From positions 1-64,000 of the forward strand of contig JAIXMR010000128.1 in assembly GCA_025677835.1 (NCBI GenBank): DNA of 64,000 nt, written 5' to 3'. Source of the stretch: Sporodiniella umbellata. Taxonomy: Eukaryota; Mucoromycota; Mucoromycetes; Mucorales; Rhizopodaceae. Below the pieces are notes generated by a model, which made no database searches, was not told the origin of the DNA, and was given only the letters and a program-made list of their open reading frames with translations. The translations under genes and the position numbers were made by a program. This document shows, piece after piece, positions 45,403 to 56,423 of the stretch; within the stretch, counting starts at the first letter, position 1; each line of letters starts with the position of its first letter.

Positions 45403-48400
45403 TTATTCTTGATATTGATCCAACTAAGTACGAACAGAGTTAGTAATAAGCAATATTCTTGTTTTACATTTTGTTATTACCATCAGTGTCATTGTTTTAC
45501 TGGTGTTGTGCTCTTGATCTCTGTAAATTCCCACTAAGCTTTGCGCTTTTTCGTATAACAATTGTTTAAGAGATATAACAATAAATTGAAACTGATCTGT
45601 AGCGTGCTGACGAATGTACGACGCGACGGTAGAAACATTTAGGTTGTCAAGAGCAGCATCTACTTCGTCCAATACAAAGAAGGGCGAGGGCTTATAACTA
45701 AAGGAGACAATCAATATGGTAAATTTTTACTAGAGAGGGCTTAAACTCGTTACCTATGGATCGCAAATAATAGTGCTAATGCAGCAACACTCTTTTCTCC
45801 ACCAGAAAGCTGTTCCATATCCCTAAATCGTTTCATAGGAGGCATAGCATGATATTTGATTCCTTCCGAGTAAGGCTCATCAGAGTCTTCTAAACTCAGA
45901 TAAGCAGTCCCACCCAAAGGAAAAGTGTCGCTTTTCGTGAGATCTTTATAAACTCTATCAATATGCTCCGATATGTGGCTAAAAGCATTGAAAAACAAAG
46001 AGTGTCTAAGACAAAAAGAACATTGAGGTGAGCATCAATAAGTCTTTTATGCTAGATGATTACCTCTTCTGCTTGATGGTAGCAAATTTTTCTTTTGTGG
46101 TTTTGGCTGCACTTCGAGCTGCATTAAATTCGTCATCAGCGGTCTTCAAGCTTTCCTCGACGCTTTCTAATCTGTCTACTGCCTTCAAATTCGGTGCCAT
46201 TTGGTCAATTTCGTCAGCTAATCTTTTAATTTCGTCTTGAAATTTCTTGTCAGTAGCTTGGCTATTGTCCTTTCGTTGCTTTTCGCTAACTTGAGCATAA
46301 TTGATTTCAATGGTCCAATCTGAAGTCAAAATGGATACTTGTGAAGGCGGCTCATCAACATCCATTGAAGACGAAATACTACTATCATCTGTCATCATTC
46401 CTTCACTTTGTGTAATATCTTCGCCTTCAACAACTACATCATCCATAGATCCTTGGTTCATTGGCAGGTTGATTCCTTCCAGTTTACACTTTCTAAAAAT
46501 AGCTACACGCTCAGCATGGCATTTGGATATATCTGTTTCAATGGCTCCCACTTCTTTCACAATTTGCTTGACATTTCTTCCTTGGGCTTCTAGGATGCTG
46601 ATAAGCTCGGTTATTTCTTTTTGTTTTTCTTCTTCTTCTTTTCCCTTGGCTGCTGATTCTTGCTTGCACTTTTCTAGTTTTACTATAAGTTGCTCTTTTC
46701 TTCCTCCCATACCATTCAGCTCTTTCTCTATTTGGCTTTTTGAAGAGGTGTCAGCAGCAAGACTATTCTCTAAGCTTTGAAGACGACTGACAAGTTCATT
46801 CAGTTGCTCTTTTTCAAACTCAAGTTGAGTATCAAGTCGTTTCTTTTGTGACAAAAATTGTGCACGCCGTTCGGAAACTTCATCAGAGCCATTTTGAACC
46901 TTGGCTTCATATTCACGTATGTTGGCAACATTTATATGCGCACAAAAGTCTTCAAATACTTGATCTTCAACATCTGCAATGCGGGCACGAACTTCCGCAA
47001 TCTTTTGATCCAACTGTTGGGTTTGTAGTGTACCGTCTGTAAGAGGCAGTTTGGCTAAACTTATTTTGCTACGGATATCTTCCAATGTTCCATTTAAACC
47101 CTCAATTTTTCGTCTTGCTGCTGTCTAAAGACAAAAGAATACTCAATGAAAAAGCAAGTATGTCAATTTTTCAGCATACCAAATCATCGTTCAATGAGTC
47201 GACTAGTGCTTGGAGTCTTGCATGGTCGTTTCTTACAGAATCTTCTAAGCTACCCATACGCTTATTTAGGCTCACTTCATTTAGCTCCGCAAGATAAGCA
47301 TCTCGTTTTTGCATAAGTTCTATTTAAAGTGAATACATTATTTTTTATCTTCGACTTGGTACAGTCTGCGCTTTTGCACTACTTACCTTCAACTTCACTC
47401 TCGTGCCATCTTGTTACCGGCTGAGTAGGAGCCGAGCCACCTGTCATTAAGCCATTTGGATGAATAACAGTTCCATCAAGAGTAACAGCTTTTTTTAAAT
47501 AAAAATCATCAAATCAGATATGTTATTCCGATTGCTTTTAATTTCAGGTTTAAGTGGCATTACCTCTTACGGATTGGTTCATGTCAAAGCAGATAGTTCT
47601 GGCTATATTAATGTTATCGCAAACTACAGTGTTACCGCATACATATCGAATAACCTGATCATATTGGGGATCGAACTTTACGAGATCGAAGGCATGTCTA
47701 GCCCCTTTGATAAGGTTGTTGAACTGGTTGTTTGATGGTACTGAAAGCGAATGAAGAGGCAAGAATGTGGCAGACGGAATACGCTGTTCTTTCATGTGAC
47801 GAATGCATTCAATAGCAGTAGTTTCGTCTTCAACAACAATTGCTTCCATATTTTTTCCAAACACAGTGGCAATAGCATTGTCATATTTACGCTGAGAAGG
47901 TCGACATAAGTCAGAAAGCTTTCCATAAACATCTTTACAGGAATAAGTACCCATAAAATTAGCAATCTATGTTGTTTTCTTACTAGGGTAAATCTGTTTC
48001 ATAGTAGCGAGACTGTCGTTAAACTTCGAGTCGTTCTCATTGTCCTGCAAAGTTAGGTTGGCATCAAGAAGCTGACTGAGAACTTTTTGAAGCTTTTCAT
48101 TCAATGCAACTTCGTGACGGTGAACTGATTCACGCTCTTCAACTAAGTTTGATAATTCAGTTTGACGGGATTGTAACTTTTCGGTTGCTTTTTCGCCTTC
48201 TGTTGTAATTATAGCAATCTCTGCTTCAGTATCTTTGATTTTTTGTATTGTCTCTGCCTCCGATTCTTCTAGGCTCTCAACCTTTGCTTGTTGTTCATTA
48301 GTACGCTGCTTTTGCGTTTTGTGCTGGCGCTGAAGCTGATAGAGCTGCTGTTGATCTTCAGCTGCTTTATTGTTTACATCCTCTTTTCTCCTTTCATAGT

Positions 48401-49757
48401 CTTTGGCTTGAGAAAGAGTTAACTGAGGAACTTCCTGAGAAGAGGCAGCCAGCTCTGAGTCTGTTTTTAATACAATGAAAGGTTAATACACAAACTGAAT
48501 TTTGTTTCCTACCTTTAAGCTGACTTTCAGAAGCTGATAGCAGTTGTATATCTCTTTCAAGAGAATGTACTAAAGATTCTTGCTGTTGACCGTCTCCTTT
48601 TATACGCTCGATGTTGAATTGTGTTTGTTTTATCTTCTTCTCAAAACTGATGAGCTTCTCTTTGGACTTAATAGAGTTTGGCAGCTGATCCTCTAACTCC
48701 TTTTGAACTCTACGGATTTGAACTTCAAGTCTTGTTTTTTCTCGGTGAAGAAGAGCTTTGTTTTCTCGGGCAGTCTTGAACTGATACTCTAGAGAATCCT
48801 AAATGCAATACTGGTTTGTAACCTCATTATTGCATATATGTAGTTACCTGTTGATTCTTAGCTTCTGTGCTTGCAAAGTATTTTTGGTCTTTTTCTGCAG
48901 TCATATTGTTGGATTTTAATTCTAAATGATAAAGCTTCCAGAGAAGATATTGTAAAATACATTCTCTTCGGTCTTTGACTTTCTCTTCGAACTTCTCTGC
49001 TTCTTTTTTTTGAGCCTCATACTGTTTGATTTCTCCAATGAGGCCACGCTTCTTAACAAAAGTGTGTGCACTATTTTCAGCAGCGTGTTCCATTTCTGTC
49101 TTCGCTTTCTCGTATGCATCTTTATAGTCCCAGGAGCTATTTAAATTCAATACACTTTGCTTAATTCATTCACATTCGAATCTTTACCCGCTAATCTGTT
49201 CAATAAGACGTGTCAAATCTTTAGGGCTTTGACTTGCTACAGATTCAACGTCTCCTTGGAACACCAAGAAATTTTTTGCTTTCACCAAGATGTTTTCTTT
49301 CTCGAGAGAAGAGTTGTACCGAGAATATTGAACAATTCTATCGTTAATGCTGTAATCTGATTTTCCGCTATCGTCAATAGTACGTTTGAATCTAATTTCC
49401 TGTCCTTTATTGTCTTGGTACACAGCAGTAACTGCCGCTTGCCGAGGTGCACGACTGCTTCTAGAAATCTCATCATTACTCAGGGCTTCAGACCGATATA
49501 TCATGTCTTTTAGGTTCTGAGATCGCAAGTGACTAGAATTCACACCAAGAACAAAAGATATAGCATCCATCAAATTTGACTTGCCTAGAATAATCGTTGG
49601 AAAACATGAGACTTTTTATCAAACAAGGCACAAGAGATAATTAGTTACCGGAACCATTAGGTCCAATAACACTAGTGAAGCTATTGAAGGGGCCGATAGT
49701 CTGAGTGCCTTTATAAGATTTGAAGTTTTTGACTTCAATACGAACAAGTTTCCCCAT
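45403..49757 (-). CDS. SMC1: Cohesin subunit SMC1
   Basis: ATPase of the cohesin ring, essential for sister-chromatid cohesion. Minus-strand gene of about ten exons spread over 4.35 kb. It starts [17 protein letters not shown] with Walker A GPNGSGKS (split by an intron at 49648-49585) and [15 protein letters not shown]. Long coiled coils flank a hinge near 47.5-47.95 kb ([33 protein letters not shown]). The C-terminal head has [13 protein letters not shown] and Walker [15 protein letters not shown]. The final exon is just 21 nt (45423-45403; ends LDQYQE) after a GTAATA donor; reading through instead adds an unrelated tail. Exact inner exon edges between 46.0 and 49.1 kb were not all fixed. 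It is divergent from eL20. Confidence 0.95.
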
Positions 49758-50521
49758 TATTATGGAAAAAAAAAAAAAGAAAAAAAAAAGATATGACGCG
49801 CAGAGCTACGCGAGAACGCGTACCAGATAAAAGTCCGGTGCTTTATTACAGTAATGGTCGAAATTTGTCTATTGTTGCGAACCACGTGTATGAACATTTA
49901 AAAGCTGGATTCGTATGTGTATGAGTCGTACCGAGCGCTGCCTGGCTAAAGGCTTTTATTCACTTGTCTTTTTTCAAAAAAAAAAAAAAAAAAAAAAAAA
50001 AAGTGTTTTCATAAAAACGAGACAAATCATGTATCTAAGCCAGAACTTAGATTGGAGCTTTGAAGTTGCCCCTGTAGTCAACAGAAAGTTTACAACGCTC
50101 AATAAGCTTACGTATAAACTGTATCTAAGCTAGATGTTCTTCATCTTGAGTTGAAAGTATGTGCTGCTACTCCGACTTTCTTTTGTTTTTAAAATGAAGA
50201 TTACTTTTAATAGGCGCAAAAAGCAAGGTATTGCTGAAACGGCCAGTTGGTTGCACTCAAGCTAAATAATTCTATTTCAATTAATGAAACAAACCAACAC
50301 TAAAACAGGCGCTGCTAAGAGCAGAGAGCAACAAAGTATGTGTAGGCTACAGTATTGCTTCGTAAACAAAGATTAAAGAATGGTTGCAGATTCCGACCGA
50401 ATTTCGGTCCGGATTTGTTAACAAATGATTTTCCAAATATAGCGTTAAGCTTGTGAGTGGAACAAGTGCCTAAACAAAGGCATTCGAAATCTCCCTCTTT
50501 TTCTCATCACAGGCATAAACG
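49758..50521. promoter_or_regulatory. Divergent promoter region, SMC1 / eL20
   Basis: 764 bp with an A28 tract at 49976-50003. A CACGTG-like ACCACGTGTA lies near 49881. Both leaders and promoters must be here. Confidence 0.45.
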
Positions 50522-51381
50522 ATGGCTAGAGTAAGTAATCAACAAAAAGGGAGAGTGGACGGACTCGGTTGTTTAATGGATTGATGAATTTCACGCATCC
50601 AAAAGATATACCTGGCTCAAAAAAAAAACAGCTCTCTCTGGATGCACATTTCGACTTAATTTAACATTCTCTTTTCACTTTTTAATAGTTCCACGAATAT
50701 CAGGTACAGCCGAGAAATAATCTTCAGTAATAGCATCAACCAAATCGCCTAACCAAGAATGATAAAATAGGTTGTTGGTCGTAAGCTCCCTTCCGAACAA
50801 GAAGCCGCTCCTAAGCTTTTCCGTATGCGTATCTTTGCTCCCAACACTGTTGTTGCCAAGTCTCGTTTCTGGTACTTCTTGAAGAAGCTCCGTAAGGTCA
50901 AGAAGGCCGCTGGTGAAATCATCTCCGTCAACGAAGTAAGATTGCTACGAGTTTTCAAATTTGATTTATATTAATGTACAACCCAGATTCACGAAAAGCG
51001 CCCCGAACAAATCAAGAACTTTGGCATCTGGATCCGTTACGACTCTCGCTCTGGCACTCACAACATGTATAAGGAATACCGTGCCTTGGCCCGTGTTGAA
51101 GCTGTTGAGACCTGTTGTAAGTTGATTTAGAGATATTGGCAAAGAGTGTGTAACTGAATGTGTTGTGTTTAGACCAAGACATGGCTGCTCGTCACCGTGC
51201 CCGTTTCAGATCTGTTCAAATCATTCGTGTCGCCGAAGTTGCCAACGCTGATGTCCGTCGCCAATACATCAAGCAACTCTTGACCCCCAAGCTTACTTTC
51301 CCCTTGCCTCACCGTATTGTCAAGGCCGACAAGAAGCACCGTTCTCTTTTCGTTGCCAAGAGACCCTCAACCTTCTATTAG
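50522..51381 (+). CDS. RPL20: 60S ribosomal protein eL20 (L18a)
   Basis: Large-subunit protein of 175 residues. Exons 50522-50530 (Met-Ala-Arg), 50689-50703 (15 nt: Phe-His-Glu-Tyr-Gln), 50771-50935, 50987-51116 and 51173-51381. The family strings are plain: [50 protein letters not shown] and KRPSTFY at the C-terminus. Skipping the 15-nt exon would drop the conserved FHEYQ that precedes the VVGRKLP strand. Two leading introns within eight codons match the early-intron habit of translation genes here. Codon use is strongly biased. Confidence 0.94.
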
Positions 51382-51574
51382 TTTCTTTGTTTTATTAAAA
51401 TAGCTTTTAAAGAAAAAGGAAAGTGTTGGCCAATGGTAGCTTTGTCAGTCTTCATTGTTCTTAAGTCAAAGCACTTTCGCTGTTTTATTTGAGTACTTTT
51501 TAAAGGAGCGACTTCTTATAAGAGTCGTTGGTAGCATTGGTTGACATCATTTATATTCCTTTTGCTTTTAAAAC

Positions 51575-53104
51575 ATGCAGAAAATCGAAGAAAGGTTGTT
51601 ATTTGGACAATAGCATTTAACAACTGGCTAAATTCATTTGTACCACATAGCGTACCAGAGTATGCGCAAAAACCTCTCCTTGGCTTCTCTACTTGGTCTT
51701 CTCAGCTACTAGACGATGTACCTGGTTACGGTGGAAAGCATATCAAACCATGGTATATATACCGAGCAGGCTCTTGGTTCAGCTTGATTTGCTTTGTCAG
51801 ACTCTCTTACACTTTCCGTATAGGTTCAATGAGAAGGAAATAAAGGAGGTTTCGGATGTCATGAAGAAGAGATTGCCTGGTTACGAGTATATTAATCTAG
51901 ATTCAGGGTGGTAATAGCTGATAAAGAACACAGACAAAAAATAAAACAAAAGTGCACTAATATGTTACTATGACGTAGGTGCGGCGAATGCGATGAGTAT
52001 GGTCGTTGGATCGCACGAAAAGACTTATTTCCGAACGGTCTACGTGCAGTGTCCGATCACTTGAAAAAAAATGGACACAAGTTGGGTGTCTATATCCTCC
52101 CTGGTGTACGGCAAGACGCCATAGAAAAAGGATGCAGGATAAAAGGCACACAGTGTTTATTAAGCGATGTTGTTCAAAGTAAAAAAGAAGGGTGTGGATT
52201 TGCAGGCACCACATATATGCCTGATAGCCACGATGAACGAACAGAGGCCTATTATGAATCAGTGGCTGAACTGTTAAATGAATATGGCGTGTCATTTGTC
52301 AAACTAGATGCTGTTGGACCAGGGGGCGGTACAGAGTATTTTCCTAATCAGTCTCCAGACAATCGAAGTTGTACAGCCATGATCTACAAGGCTCTTCGTA
52401 AATATAACATATGGGTAGAGGTTTCATGGTACATAGACTCTAGCTACGCAAAAGAATGGTCTCAAATTTCGAATGGAGCGCGTATCTATGTTGATATTGA
52501 ATCATACTCAACAAAGCAAATGACATCTTCGCATAGAATCATACAAAGGATTACTATGTGCGAACGGTGGTCAACTGAAGATGTAGTTGGCAGCGACCAT
52601 GGATTTTATGTTGATCTTGATGTTGTTCTAGTGGGAATGACTGTCAATGGAAAGTGTATTGACGGTCTGGATAATGACGATGTAAGACAGACATGCATTG
52701 GCTTCTGGGCCATGGTTTCCTCCGTTTTTTGCCTAGGATCTGACCCAAGAACAATACCCGATAAATATTTGGCATGGTACAACCATAAAGAAATACTAGA
52801 AATACACCAGAGCGGTGTAATGGCAAAACCCATTGGTTTGGGCCATGTATGGTGGAATAGAAAACAAGTCTGGTGGAAAAAATTAAAAGATGGTCGTATC
52901 TATGTTTGCTTGATTAATGCCCATACATATCCTTTTATGTTGGGGTATAGCCATCAGGTTGCAATTGAGTTTAAGGATATCGGTCTGGACCAAGCTTATG
53001 TCAAAGATGTCTGGGAGGATAAACAGCTTGGTTTGTTCAAGAAAAAATACAGTGTGAATCTCAAGTCAGCACAGAGTCAGATTATACTGATTACCCCAGT
53101 ATAA
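51575..53104 (+). CDS. GH27 (alpha-galactosidase family) glycoside hydrolase without signal peptide
   Basis: Glycoside hydrolase clan D fold. Exons 51575-51594, 51651-51752, 51824-51910 and 51979-53104 give 444 residues. Early barrel strand: LLGFSTWSSQL; then YEYINLDSGW, FPNGLRAVSDHLKKNGHKLGVY, and the strand with the likely nucleophile FVKLDAVGP (canonical KYDNC). YVDLDVVLVGM corresponds to the usual NDPDMLEIG, and ERWSTEDVV aligns where the acid/base region is expected. The canonical Cys after the nucleophile is missing, so substrate may differ from melibiose/raffinose. No secretion signal is seen with the ATG at 51575 (MQKIEESVPEYAQ), although the first donor (GTTGTT) is weak and a further upstream exon is possible. 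Stop is 39 bp from that of the SMG6 gene. Confidence 0.85.
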
Positions 53105-53143
53105 AGCGTATATCAAATGAAAACTATAATAAAGTGTTTTATT

Positions 53144-56100
53144 TTATTTGGGAGTTAAGCTCATAATGGCAGATACTGGTACTACTTCAACATCCCTTGC
53201 ACGCGCTTTGACACTTAAATTCAAATCCCCTGTTACTAAACAAACAGGTACGACACCCTCTTGTTTTTTTTGGGAAATCCACCACAAGCAGCATGAGAGA
53301 ACCAAGTCATCTAGATTTCTATCTGCTTCCCCAAAGGTGAACTGTTCGGAGCGAATCGCAATATTATGAAGAAAGCTGTTATGAGATGTCTGTACACGAA
53401 GAGAGTTACTTGTCCTCGCTTTCGATGTAAGCTTGGTTTCAATAAGTTCAATTGCCTTTTCAGCTACAGAACCTAGCTTTTGCTTGCTTGTAGCCAATCC
53501 ATCTAGTTCAGTAACAACAACTAATGGAACAATGATAGTCCATTTTTCAGAGCTAATAAGCTTTTTGACACGATCAAGATGGCCAATAAAGCAATTTGTA
53601 TCAAGTACCAACACCGTCTTGTCCGGCAATACACATCCACGTAAATAGTCCAAGCGCGCCTCTTTTTCTTTAACTCTTACAGGCAAACGACGTCGTTGAC
53701 TTAGTTCTTGTGTCCCAATCGCAACCATAGACTGCAATTGCTCCTTTCGCTTCTTGAGTTGAGCAACTATATCGTCCTCTTCCTCATTTAAGTCTACTCG
53801 TTCAGTAGATAGCAACACATCATCGTCCATCTCAGCTATTATTGCGGGTATCTCCTGAGCTTCCTCTTCGTCCTCACCTGTATCATCTACTTTGTAACTG
53901 TCTACCTCCTTTTCTGTCTCTTTTTCTATTTGTTCCAGGATACGGTCTTTGACAGAAGGCGATAAGCAGAATATTTGATCAACAGGATCGAAACATAAAG
54001 TTGTTTTTAGTTGCTACAGTAAAACTATTAGTATTTTTTTACAGTTACCAGTCTTTTCTTACATTCATTAGTGTAAAGCCGTATTCCAAAATTCTCGCTT
54101 TTCTTTGTAAATCAGTACTGAGCAGTTTCCTTGTTGTTGAAAATTCAAACTCTTTTACAAGGCTTTGCCCTGATTTTAAAACACGACTGTATGCCTCATC
54201 CACCCAGCCAAGACCTCTTAACTGCTCCTCTTCTGGAAGAACTGGCATGCTTCCTAACTTACAAATGTTTTCAAAAAACTTTTGTTCAGCTCCTAAATCG
54301 TCATTTGTATTAGATACAAGATAAAGGGCTGTTAGTTCATAACGCTGCCTATCCGGGAGTTCAGAAAGAAGACGGTTCAAAAATTGCACCAAAAGAGGCC
54401 AGAACGTCGGTGAAATTAAAGAGTGATAAGTAAGCCGGTGATTGAGCTCTTTTGAGACAAGATCTGACTCAATATTACTAATAAATCTCTCCCAAAAAGA
54501 AATTGAGTTTTTGTTGCGTATGCATAAACCGTTTAGCACCATCCATTGGAGCAAAATTTCAACGTAAACAAGCCAGGGGCTGCTTCCACCGTCATTATTT
54601 GTGTATTGATTTTGGTACTGAAAGAAGGCTGTTTTTTGTTGACCAAACAAAAACTTCTTGTTTTCTTCAAAACGAAATGATACCTCAGGTAAATTGGGCA
54701 AATCGGGGGTTGCAGCATGAGGAAGCTCTGGATTAAGGTATCTTTCAAAAGATTCTACAGCTAACTGACATGTTAGGTCTATCCCAAAAGTAAATAGTAC
54801 GTCGTTTTCAAACTCCAAAGCAGATATATTATCAGACCCACTTTCATTGTTAAACAGCTCTTTTATATGACTATCCACAGCCTTTCGCAGTTTCGAGTTG
54901 GCATAATTATAGCTATAAAGAGAAGAAAGACATAGCACAGCAGTTTCAAAGCAAAATATCTCAGATTTCGAAAGAAGGTGTGCAACCTCTTGACTACGTT
55001 CAATTCTGTCTATAGGTTTACAACGAGATACTTCCCTGGGAAATAGTGCATCGAAGAACAGTCGCTTTGTCTTTGCAAATTCATCCAGCCCAATTTTAGT
55101 GAGGAGCATACCATGAAGTTTGATAAACAATCCAATGACAAGCACATTCTGACTATTTTGGCTTTCAAAAGTGTTTCGGTTCGATTGACTTTTGGGCTTT
55201 TTTTTGCTTTCTAAAGTTCTGTTGATCCATCGGCGATTTCCTTCGACGAATACTAATATGTTTTCTCTGGCATTCATAAATGCATTTTGACGTACCATCA
55301 AGCTACGTGTACTAAGATAAAGCTTATGAAAGTTATGCCCAACAGAGTTTGTTTTTGTTTGCAACAGCAAAGACAAATTGAAATACAAGTTTCCTTTGCT
55401 GGGCATAAGCCAGAGTCCAATAGAGTATCTTTTCCATGTCTCCTCAAACTCTTTTTTTCGCTCGGCTAGTTGGCTCTCAGGTGTGTAGGACCATCGATAT
55501 CGAGCAAGGTCCCCACGAAGTGGAAGGCAGCTGTACCATTTGTACGCTTTTGTGCGTTTCCATTGTGAGAGATAAGACTGTACATTGTCTCTATCACTTT
55601 CAGTAGTTTCAAAAAATTGTGTCAGTTTTTGGTAAAAGTCATCGGCTAGGTCAAGATATTTCATGAACAGTTGTAGCAAAGTGGAAGCATAGACGTTCTC
55701 AAAGCTTTTGCGAAGGTCCTCCTTTGGGCTTATTGACACAGCTTGCATTATCATTGTACCGTCGTCATTCATTATAGGAACTTGCGATGTCAACTCGTTG
55801 TCATACTCAAGCTCGGCTTCAAGTTCGTTCTGAACAGGCTTTTCTATAGGTACACTGTACTTTTTGATAGCTTTTCTGAATTGATCGACAAGGCTGTATA
55901 TCGCTCTTTTCCAGCAAAGGCTTTCCAATCCTTTTTTCTCGGCATACTCCAAATCGAATTTGAACATATTCAGGTAAGCTTCAGCTAGAGCTATGTGAAG
56001 CTCTATTTTTTTTCTCCAAATGCCTTCGGCGCTTTTCACATCTTGCTCCGTCAAGTGTTCATTAGCTTGGGCTAAATTGTCTCTTGAGCATGCAATATCT

Positions 56101-56423
56101 GTTTTTTCGCGGAAACAAGCTAGTTTCTGCGATGACCGAGTAAGCTGTTCTAGCTTGAATTCAATATCACGTACTGCATTAACATGTGTTTTTCTCTCTG
56201 TCTTTTTCTCTGCCTCCTTGTCATTGTTTTCGATGGGCTTTTCAATTGTGATCTTTCTTTGAAAAGAACCTTTATTTTCTAGAGTCTTTGGTGCCTCAGT
56301 AGTTTTCTTGTTGAATGCCACAGGATTGTGTTGACTAGGATTGAACAATTGTCTTGAACTGTTTGCATTTCGATTAAATGTATCATCTCTTTTTTTTAGG
56401 GATTCCCCTCTTCTTCCACTCAT
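53144..56423 (-). CDS. SMG6/EST1A-like protein: EST1 domain and C-terminal PIN nuclease
   Basis: In animals SMG6 cuts mRNA during nonsense-mediated decay and is linked to telomerase. Exon 1 (56423-54063) and exon 2 (54013-53144) join in phase for 1076 residues. Residues about 110-700 are the helical 14-3-3-like and EST1 region (WYSCLPLRGDLARYRW, RYSIGLWLMPSKGNLYFNL, NARENILVFVEGNRRWI). A short acidic stretch precedes the PIN domain. PIN acidic residues are seen in TVLVLDTNCFIGHL, VVTELDGLA and LVTGDLNLSVKARA, so the nuclease looks intact. The N-terminal 60 residues are basic and polar. Both modules in one protein differ from Saccharomyces Est1, which lacks a PIN domain. Confidence 0.93.

Noticed and set aside
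45424..45481. SMC1 C-terminus read without the last intron
   Set aside because: It gives a tail unlike SMC1; splicing to the 21-nt exon ending LDQYQE matches the family ending.
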